This document shows positions 39,360-47,930 of a DNA stretch of 64,000 nucleotides, one piece after another. Position numbers and translations under genes: made by a program. Within the stretch, counting starts at the first letter, position 1. Each line of letters starts with the position of its first letter. The stretch comes from Schizochytrium sp. TIO01 (Eukaryota > Sar > Bigyra > Thraustochytrida > Thraustochytriidae), in contig SMSO01000032.1 of the NCBI GenBank assembly GCA_004764695.1, positions 3,640,983 through 3,704,982 of the forward strand, given 5' to 3'. Under the pieces are notes generated by a model. It was not told where the DNA came from. It worked only from the letters and a program-made list of their open reading frames with translations, and did no database searches.

Positions 39360-40694
39360 TTAATCCACAAACCAGGAGCTTTCGTCAAAAAAGCGCTGGT
39401 AGGCAAGAAAACTAAATCGATCCAAAGTGGATAGAAAGGTTGCCATGTCGTTCAGAGGTTTCGTGCACATCGGGCACTTTTTCGTGTTGAGGCCTTCACT
39501 GCGCAAGCTGCGAAAGTAATTGACATATCCCAGTCGAATTGTAGGACCATATGTTGTTTTGTCTGACTTTCCACGACCAGAATGTGTGTGTTCTTGTTGT
39601 TGCTGTTGTTGGACTGACTGGTCTGCACTCAAATCGAGCGAGGAAGGCGAGGGTGGGCTTGAGTTCATCGAAGAGGTCGAGTCTGGAGATGTAGATGCCT
39701 CGGTAGAGCTTACCTTTCGTTTGGAGCGTAAAAAGGGCATGTAGCGCACAGTAGAAGGAGTTATTGAGGCCTTCTTCTCGTAGGATGCAATCGAGCGCTC
39801 CAGTTTACGCAGTTTGATTGTGAGGAAATTGCGCTTGCCGCGCATGCAGTTTTGCGCAGTCTGGCATTCCTCATAGTTTGCAAAAGGACACTGACAGACA
39901 ACACAACGTGGCGCCTGGAGGTTTAGTTCTTGAACATGCAAATCTGCAAGTCGCAATGATGCTTTGAGTTTGCGGCGTTCCGACCTCAACTTTTCTCGTC
40001 GATCAGATGGCGTATTGCATGATTTACCTCCACCTGTCGCCCCCAAGTTTACCATTGGCTCCCGTGTACCTTCCATCATTGAGTCTTTCACACCATCGGG
40101 TTTTCGCGTTTTCCTTGACGGACTCCGTGTAAGGTCTTCACGACGAGCATACATAGCAGTACTTTGCTGCTGTTGATACTGTTGATACTGTTGTTGTTGT
40201 TCTTGGTGGTGGTGGTGATTTTGCAACTGCTGTTGTTGCTGTTGCTGTTGTTGTTGTTGTTGTTGTTGTTGTTGCTGCTGTTGCTGCTGCTGCTGTTGCA
40301 TATGCAAATGAATTTGTTGCTGTTGCTGCTGGTTTTGGTACTGCTCACGCCCCTGAAAGTTATGATACCTCATCTGCTGCTGCAAATGTTGATGTCCTGC
40401 CGCCGTCTCGGACGTCACAAAATGGCCTCCCATTGGTAGATATGTTGCCGCCGGGCCCGAACCGGTTTGGACAGTGATATTTCCGAGCCTCAGGTCAGCT
40501 CTCGCTGCAGCTGCTGCCTGCTCAAGGTCCATGTGATCATTGTGAACTGAGGAAGTTGTTGCTCCTGCAGATCGGGCTCTTTTGATGCCCGCACTGGTGC
40601 CAGAATATCTTGCCATTGCCGATGATCGGCACGCCTCTGAGTTTCCTGTTGATGTCGCTGCTGTCGCTGTGTACAGCAGCGTCTCGGCGCTCAT
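39360..40694 (-). CDS. Polyglutamine protein with two cysteine clusters, function unknown
   Basis: From the ATG at 40694 this gives 444 residues. The N-terminal half is disordered and Gln/His-rich, with a 24-residue Gln run coded by mixed CAA and CAG (40227-40298) and HHHH nearby. A basic helix (DRREKLRSERRKLKASLRLA) precedes CVVCQCPF with C264, C267 and C269, then further Cys in YEECQTAQNC. The C-terminus has GYVNYFRSL and KKCPMCTKPL (C407, C410). Two CxxC pairs about 140 residues apart, joined by a low-complexity loop, could form one split zinc site of RING-like type, but spacing and missing His argue against a standard RING. No family is recognised. It may be a transcriptional or RNA-linked factor, which is inference. 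Confidence 0.75.
   Translation of the reverse strand: MSAETLLYTATAATSTGNSEACRSSAMARYSGTSAGIKRARSAGATTSSVHNDHMDLEQAAAAARADLRLGNITVQTGSGPAATYLPMGGHFVTSETAAGHQHLQQQMRYHNFQGREQYQNQQQQQQIHLHMQQQQQQQQQQQQQQQQQQQQQQQQLQNHHHHQEQQQQYQQYQQQQSTAMYARREDLTRSPSRKTRKPDGVKDSMMEGTREPMVNLGATGGGKSCNTPSDRREKLRSERRKLKASLRLADLHVQELNLQAPRCVVCQCPFANYEECQTAQNCMRGKRNFLTIKLRKLERSIASYEKKASITPSTVRYMPFLRSKRKVSSTEASTSPDSTSSMNSSPPSPSSLDLSADQSVQQQQQQEHTHSGRGKSDKTTYGPTIRLGYVNYFRSLRSEGLNTKKCPMCTKPLNDMATFLSTLDRFSFLAYQRFFDESSWFVD
40227..40298 (-). repeat. Polyglutamine tract, 24 codons, mixed CAA/CAG
   Basis: Coding triplet repeat inside the cysteine-cluster protein. CAA and CAG alternate irregularly, which normally stabilises the length. 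Further shorter Gln runs flank it. Confidence 0.95.
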
Positions 40695-42162
40695 GTCCAC
40701 CCAGTCAAACCTCTCTTGACACCCGAGAGTTTCTTAATCACGTCCCCCAAGCTCACTAAAACCCCTCTGACCAATTCTGACAGGTATATACGTCTTCAAG
40801 GCTGGCTTTGACGTAAAGCTGAGGTCCTGACGAGCGTATAGTCGATGACTTCTAAAGGTGATGAGGATTGTTGATCAATCAATGCCCAGGAAAAATAAAA
40901 CAGACGGTAGAAACTTCAACCCAGGAGACGGGAGAGGAGTCGGCTTAGCTGAGAGAGTGCCCAAGCAAGCTTCCCTGTTTGCTTGCGCGGGGAAGCTGTA
41001 AGCGAGCGCGTTCTCAAGCCGCTTGTTCTTGTTCTTGGTTTTGGCTATATGGTAAATGAGGTTGATCACAAGAGCAAAAGAGCGGATAAAAAGGCCTCTT
41101 CAAGTAATAACGAGAGGAGCCTCTGCACTTTTGCCGCGAAAGGTCTTACCCAAAGCGCACGAACGGAGGCAGAACGGTTGTCGAACAGAGTGATATAGAG
41201 TAATAATAATACCCCAAGCTCGCGGTAGTAGGTCTTCGAGCCAATTTGATAGGCAGCCAACCAGCTCGAGAAAAGGAAAAAAGCAATAAAACTCTTGCTA
41301 GGACCACGTACCTTATGGTTTGTCAGAGCTGCGGAAGAATGAAATAATTGCTACTCTGCCCAGCTCACTGCTTCCGTTCTACTCTCGCAGGCAACGTCTC
41401 GGGATTCTTCTGCTTCTTTGGTAAATCTCGCCCGAAGTCACGAACAAAGTAAACTATAATGCAAGATGTAAATCACAAAATGTAATCTCTGGAATCGTGG
41501 GGTGCAATGCGCAATGCAACCCGTAACACCCCGAGTTCTTCAGAGCTCGCTCACTCGCTCGCTCGTTGCGAACCGATTGCTAACCTATGACCTAAGTGCA
41601 AGGTCAAATTGCAAGCGCGAGCGAGGAACGATGGCAAGCGAGGTAACTACTGCAGCAAGCCAGCAATAACCCAAGCTATCAGCACTTCCTACAAACCACA
41701 AACAACCACAAACAACCAAATCACAAGTTTCCACGAACAGGCCCTTAAAAAACTAGGGTGGGAGCCCAGCCTGAAGTTCTCCCCACTCCTCACCCTTCAA
41801 CAAGGACAGCAATCCACAACAACTCCACCAAGCGACGCAGTCTCCGCAAGAACCGAAGAGATCGAGACCAAAACAAGGCCTACAAGAGACGAATTACGTT
41901 CACTCTGGCGTTCCCTGCGTTCCCTGTGCTTCTCCGTAGTGACTGAATCGGAGACCTTTTTCTCTGTCTCTTTGCTTTCGTCGTGGTTTCCGGCGTTGAG
42001 CGGGTCCTCGGGTTCCGGTTCCGCGGCGGGCTGCAGCTGCGTGAGGCGAGCGCGAGTGTTTGTCCGCAGGCCGCGGAGGGTGCTCGGCGGCTCGCCTGCC
42101 TGCCTTTGCTTTTGCGTCTGCAGCTGCGGAACCTGGCCTCGATCGATGGATAGCTCGCGCGT

Positions 42163-42208
42163 ATTTCTTTCTTTGTTTCTTTGTTTCTTTGTTTCTTTGT
42201 TTGTTTGT
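42163..42208. repeat. (TTTCTTTG)n octanucleotide array
   Basis: About five octamers of alternating TTTC and TTTG, ending in pure TTTG. Confidence 0.9.
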
Positions 42209-42440
42209 CGATTTATTCGAATGGTTCAAAAGTAGTTTCGCGCACTCAATCGAAACAGTCAATCGGGAGAGCGCCGACCCTGCGAAGGAACCGAGTCCGG
42301 CCGCCTTCAAGTGCGCGAGGTGGTGGCCCTGCACCCCAACGATCCGCGGCCCAAATGCCTGCGCCGCGCGCGGGCGGCCCGCCGCGTGAGCGATTCCAGA
42401 CGATTGCGTTCTGGCGAAGGCTTTGTTCTTCCGTGTTGCT

Positions 42441-42474
42441 CATTCATTCATTCATTCATTCATTCATTCATTCT
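42441..42474. repeat. (ATTC)n array with degenerate tail
   Basis: Eight pure ATTC units, then degenerate ATTC/TTTA to about 42520. Confidence 0.9.
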
Positions 42475-44166
42475 TTTATTGATTCATTGATTCATTCTTT
42501 TATTTATTCATACTTTCATTCCGTATATCTCTCTCTATGGTGAACTTTCGAAATGAAATAAAACAACGAAAGCATTTGATCACTCCCTCACTTAACCAAC
42601 ACATGGTTAAGCAAATTCAGTTTCTTCTTTTCTTGTTAGATAAAAATGAAATAGAAGAGTCATAAAATCGTTGCAAACACATGAGGATCGTTTAGTGGTA
42701 TTATTTTCAAAAGTTAATATTATTATTTCTGTTTCCAAAACTCACCTAAACTAACTTGAAAACCTCAGGCTTTCTCTAATACCTCAAGTCGAAACTAGAA
42801 ACTAGGAGTGAGGCCTTTGCGGGTAGGCATCAGACGTGCTTCTTCGATCGCAATTCAACAACCTTCGAAATACAGCGAAGCAAAACAAGCATCAAACCCT
42901 CTTCTTGCCACACTCATCTGCTGTGCCTTTCTAAGGAATGTATCAATGAATGAATGTATGTATGTACGTACGTAAATTATATCTACAAATCCTTCTGACG
43001 GAATAAAGAAGGACTTTCAGTCCTACAGTTTAGACCTAAACGGCCTTACCTGAGGTGCCTGTTCATGCGCTCAGTGGGAGGCACCCTGGAGGGGACACAA
43101 GTATGGAGTACATTTTAAATTAAAAAAATGAATATTATCATTTTATCCTTTTCTAAATGTTTTCATTGTTGTTGGCTTCTTAATACTTCTTTCTTTCTTC
43201 CACTTTTTTCCTGTTTCCCGCACTTTTTTTCCTTTCTCTTTGCTTCTGTGCGCATCGATGGTCCATCATCTATTCGCATATAGGCTCTTCTCTAGGGGTC
43301 CCTGCTTACAGGTGAGCAGAATCGAAGAAATCGAGATGAAGATGGAGTGGAAGCCCTGACCAAAGCCTCGCAAGCTGCGACGCAAGACCATCCAAAGGAT
43401 TCCAAAAAAAGGTTTATACGGCCGTGGGTTTTGACAGCAGCTCTATTCATCGGCCCGCGATGGAGTAGAATACGTCTCCAACAATCATCCAAGGCATTCA
43501 CGAATCAGAGTCACATCCTCAATTCTTACTAATTCTTACCTTTTTAAAGTGCTTTGCTTTCTTACCACTCTCTCACTTTCTCTCACTTTCTCCCGCCCAG
43601 TTAGGGATCATCTAACCCGCGTAGGCCCTCCTCTCTCCAGTCTCTACAAAGCTCCCTACCCCATTCGCTAGGGCCTTCCCCTTCTATATTATATTGTTGG
43701 AGTAGTACCTATCTACCAAACTGCCTACCAATATTAGCAGGTACTTGCTGGTCCTTCTTTTCTTTCCTTTCCATTGCGACGAATAAAAGACAACCGCAGC
43801 CAACCTTCAGCGTGGTAGTAGTAATCATGCGATCAGTAGGACTGGCGTATTTTAGTACGTGCGCGCGACCGCGTATTTTAATGAAATCAAGCGAAAGAAA
43901 GCTCTTTAAAGAAGCGGAGGTCTCTCTCTGTTTCTCTCTTTCTTTCTCTTTCTTTCTTCGCAGTTGCAAAGGAATCGAGGTGCGCAAATCAATCAATCTT
44001 GCGCATCTCTGGCCTCGCCTGCGCTCTCGGGGCCTGCTCGGGCCCGACAAATGAGAGCCTTGCCAGGGCGCCGCTGAGGCGGCCTCGAGGCTGCGAAATA
44101 GCGCAGTTCGAGAGTCTCGAAAGTCTCGAGATCGTCCATTCTGTCATTGCAAACGAAGAACTGTAG

Positions 44167-44221
44167 AAAAGAAAGAAAGATAAGAAAGAAAGAAAAAAAA
44201 AGAAAGAAAGAAAAAGAAAGC
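44167..44221. repeat. (GAAA)n interrupted array
   Basis: GAAA units with TAAG and A-run interruptions, a purine-only strand. Confidence 0.85.
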
Positions 44222-44363
44222 AAAACTGCGCCTAAAAAAGTTGAAGTATGCAATATCTGTACTTCCTTCCTTATGAAATGATGAAATGAGACGGAAAACG
44301 CTTTCCATGATTTGCCTTTGTTCGAAGTTCTTCTGTTTTGACATCAATGATCGATTAATCAGA

Positions 44364-44424
44364 TTTGATTGATTGATTGATTCATTCATTCATTCACTCA
44401 TTCATTGATTCATTCATTCATTGA
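44364..44424. repeat. (GATT)n passing into (CATT)n
   Basis: GATT units switch to CATT and CACT and back to GATT, then CATT. The block pattern suggests point mutation followed by slippage. Confidence 0.85.
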
Positions 44425-44880
44425 AATTCTAAAACGGGGTCCGCCGAAGAAGAGCTCGCGGCTTTGGGGCGGGCAAGGCGTCTCACAATGTAAAATCAAT
44501 GTCGCTCATGTCTGATTTGGGAATTCGCAAGACTTGGCCATGTCATGTGGCCTGGTCCCCCGCTTGCTTGCTTGCTTGTGGGTGGATGAATGGATGTGTA
44601 GGTGCTTACGCTGGAAGTGACGACGTCTACCACCTCGCGCGAAGTGAGCACTGCAGGCAGCGAGTGATTTCGATACGGGAATTAGGTAAATCAGGCAGGT
44701 AACCAACCTCAATCTGCTTATTAATGCACGGCGCCACAATTTATGAGAGCGCTTTAGTACAAATGACTGCCCGATCAAAACGATGAAATGAAAATGTATA
44801 AGTACACAAATGCAGGAACCGATCTCATGAGCTCTAAAGCCACTTTCTTGCTTGGCATTATCTCCCTCCAAGCAGCCATT

Positions 44881-45056
44881 GATTGCTTTTTTATTGCTTT
44901 ATGATTGCTTTATGATTGCTTTATGATTGCTTTATGATTGCTTTATGATTGCTTTTTGATTGCCTTTTGATTGCCTTTTGATTGCCTTTTGATTGCTCCT
45001 TGATTGCTTTTTGATTGCTTTTTGATTGCTTCTTGATTGCTTCTTGATTGCTTTTT
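44881..45056. repeat. 11-bp minisatellite, 16 copies, in variant blocks
   Basis: Unit GATTGCTTTTT with variants. Order: TTTTT type, about five TTTAT, one TTTTT, three CTTTT (GCC), one TCCTT, two TTTTT, two TTCTT, one TTTTT. The length is exactly 176 bp, or 16 x 11. The minus strand reads as an 11-residue peptide repeat because of the period, so that frame is not taken as a gene. Confidence 0.9.
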
Positions 45057-45693
45057 GACTGACTATTGTCCACGCCGGTTATTTCGCTCGCTGTCAACGT
45101 TGAAATCTGCTGCATCCTGATCCTGCAGCCGAGTTCTAAATCATCACCATCGTAAACCCTTCAACAGCTCTCGTGGCATCGCAGGTCTCCTTCGGCTGAG
45201 CCAATGGGTGCATGCCGTTTTCCACGAGTCTCCTCGCAGAAATTGCCAAACCGTCAAGCTCCTCCATTTACCAACGCAGGTCCACGATTAAGCACGGCTT
45301 TGATCAGAACTCGGACTTTCTTGGCGTTGCTTGCTACAGCTTCTTCTCTTCAACCCTGAATTCTTTGTTGTGGTGCCACTCAGCGCCGCACAAAGTCCCA
45401 GGACCGCGCAGTTTCTGCTAGCCACCTGCTACCGTTCCCGCTAGTCGGCCTTAGCCAGCCTCCCCGGTTAAGTAAGGCCAACAACACTTTCTTCAATGAG
45501 CGATAGCACAGAATGCGCTATAATATATTGAAATAGACATCAAATCGCAAACCAAAGTAAGTATTCCCTCAGGAGATCGACATCGAAGGCTCAAGCTCAG
45601 GCTCGCTCACTGTTGCAGGCTCATGCGGCGTAGGGCACTCCTACTGTCCACCCTCCTCCCGGCCACGCGCTCCTCATCTTTTGTGAGCTCGAG

Positions 45694-45790
45694 TTTTTGT
45701 TTGTTTGTTTGTTTGTTTGTTTGTTTATAATTTAATTGTTTACAATTATTTGTTTATAATTTAATTGTTTGTTTGTAATTGTTTGTTTGC
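45694..45790. repeat. (TTTG)n array with nested direct repeat
   Basis: Eight TTTG units followed by two copies of a segment beginning TTGTTTATAATTTAATTG and more TTTG. Confidence 0.8.
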
Positions 45791-45965
45791 AGATTTGCAC
45801 AATTGCTTCGGCATTCGCGCATTTCTGTTTCTTTTACATCATGCAATACTCAAAGCGCATTGAGCACATGCGATTGCAGATAATAGACACATCGAAGGAG
45901 TGATTGTGCAGTCTTCAACTGGATACAGCAATGCACCGCAAAAAAAGCTCAGGCTCAATCAGGGC

Positions 45966-46010
<45 letters not shown>
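45966..46010. repeat. (GATT)11 array
   Basis: Pure GATT run of about eleven units. Confidence 0.95.
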
Positions 46011-46013
<3 letters not shown>

Positions 46014-46171
46014 GGTGGAATGTGCAGTCTTTTGCAAAACTGGAGAAACCTTGATATTCAGACCTTGCTATTATTAAAACAGTATTCAGTATCCAGATTG
46101 GTCACATCCATCTCGGCTTCGGAGTGGTGAGTGCTAAACAACTAACCTCAGATACATCGAAGGCTTGAGAC

Positions 46172-46374
46172 CTAAAGCGGTGCTCCCTCGCCTCGAACCG
46201 CGACGAGGAGGTCGAGAGGCATCTGCAGCACAGCGGGTGCCAGCGGTTTGGTATGCGAGTTAGCGCGATGATGATAGCTTCTTTGGTCTCTTCACGTACC
46301 TGCGTATGCCAAATTGCTTCTGCTTCTTCGTCCGATTGAGGAAGAAACTGTTGAACAATACATACAATCGCCAT
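46172..46374 (-). CDS. Possible spliced short gene, two exons (46374-46300, 46222-46172)
   Basis: An ATG frame of 25 codons (MAIVCIVQQFLPQSDEEAEA start) ends in CAG followed by GTACGTG. A 77-base interval contains GCTAAC, a branch-site-like element, about 38 bases before TGTGCTGCAG. Exon 2 continues in frame for 16 codons to TAG, giving 41 residues. Without splicing the frame is 90 codons. No family is recognised. The splice signals are good, but the product is very short and may be a fragment of a longer, unseen gene. Confidence 0.18.
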
Positions 46375-47606
46375 TTATATTCTAATGTTCCTCCTTTACA
46401 AAGTTAATCAACCTTGAAAATCAACTTATTGCTGAAAGGGAACACAATGAAAATAAAAACTCAGCTTTAGGCAAAGAATTATGATTTTAATTTGATTAAA
46501 AAAACTAAAAACTAAAAACTAATAACTAAAAAAACCTGATAATGACAAAGAGGAGTTATGAAAATGTGATATGATATGACTTTTTGGAGGTAGATTGACC
46601 AATTAAATTAATTATCAATGCGTTCGCTTGCGTCAACTGAGACCTGCTCCGCTCCACCTGCGCGCTGAAGATACTAGTCTGAAGATAACAGCAGCGAAGA
46701 GCTCATGAGTCTCGGCTATCGAGACGCAGCTCGCAGGGCCTGAGCTGAGAGGCGGTCTTCAGCCAGCTCGGGCAGCAGAGTTCTTTGTTTCAGGCACCGC
46801 GATAATGACTTTGATTGGCTTTTCTTGGCTCTTAAGTTGAGGCCCTCGTACCGGTACCAGAAAGCCTAATTCAGAGGGCGCAGGCGCTGGAATTGGGAAA
46901 CCTGTGTAGGCAGCAAAAAGACATCAGGCGAATGGAATTATCACCAACGCAAAAGGTGCTGCGCCGGACGCAGGTGATGCCTAGCCCAGCTTCAGAATCG
47001 ACGAAGGAGGCAAACTTAATGCGACAACGAGAATGATGCGGATCTCAGAGAGCGATTGACACACAAGCATTCAAGGGAGACAGACCGAGGAGCGCAGTTC
47101 TCTGCTTCATTGTACTACTTACTACTTATGCTTTAACTTGCAAATAACTGTTATAATAAAATTGTAGGCCGCGACTCTTTCGGTATTCTTACATGAATAG
47201 GGAGTTGAAGAACTCACAACTACTTCAAGGTGCGCAGTTCCAACTGAAATATCCTTGTTGTAAACTTTAAGCAAATGCGACTCGGGAGACGTTCCTAGTC
47301 ATCACGATGGAAAGGATTCATTTGGACTAAGAATTATTGCAGTGGATTCCGGTTGTAGTACTAGCTAGTGCTACGAATCGGGGAGTGGGGGTTATTGCAC
47401 ACTCTCTGTTACTGATGCACTTGCTCATGAGCTATAAACTTTCCGTAGGAGCAAAAGCGTAATGACGCGCCTTCAAGGAAGCTGCGGGCAATCACAGACG
47501 ATGCTCAAAGTACGGTATCTTTGATTCAATGCGAAAGAAACAAAGCCAAGAGCGAAGTCCATGCAACAAAAATCAAATCAACTTGGCACGACAAAAATTA
47601 GAATAA

Positions 47607-47630
47607 GAAAATTATCATCATCATCATCAT
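47607..47630. repeat. (ATC)n trinucleotide array
   Basis: Six to seven ATC units, non-coding. Confidence 0.85.
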
Positions 47631-47930
47631 ACATTTTCATCGCGCCTTCTCCACAACTAGAATAAACGTCTCTAGGGCTAATAATATAAATAGGTGGACT
47701 GATTGCAGACCCAAGTATCATGCAAACTTTACTAAGGCATTTATTTCATGGAAGCTCTCATTTGAAGCATTTCGTCCAGAATCTCGCCAGGCTTCTTTGT
47801 ACACAGGCGTGTGCTGCTAGTACCAGCAAAGAACCAAATTTTTACCTCCCCTTGTATAACACAAAGAGAAGGCGTAGCCTTTCGCGACAATTGGGAGGAC
47901 CAATAAACTTTCGACACTCCAAGAGATTAC

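Larger units (their letters stand above)
40695..47930. other. Gene-poor, microsatellite-rich block (middle)
   Basis: About 7.2 kb between the polyglutamine and RabGAP genes. It contains GC-rich stretches (41990-42400, 43990-44110, 46620-46780), AT-rich filler (42640-42740, 46440-46610) and tandem arrays listed separately. The only gene-like hint is a possible spliced short frame at 46172-46374. An inverted repeat AGCTTCCC/GGGAAGCT at about 40967-40997 may be a hairpin. No tRNA-like or retroelement coding signature was seen. Confidence 0.65.

Noticed and set aside
41609-42235. 208-codon plus-strand frame
   Set aside because: It starts at TTG, runs into Cys/Ser-rich low complexity and the TTTCTTTG array, and shows no family resemblance.
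44921-45115. Minus-strand frame with an 11-residue Lys/Gln/Ser/Asn repeat
   Set aside because: It is a direct translation of the 11-bp minisatellite, which is open in any frame lacking a stop.
45212-45421. 69-codon plus-strand ATG frame
   Set aside because: Ser-rich, overlapping frames are open, and there is no family or promoter support.
46180-46230. CTCGAACC resembling a tRNA T-loop on the minus strand
   Set aside because: The flanking five-base arms do not pair and no A box or anticodon arm is present.
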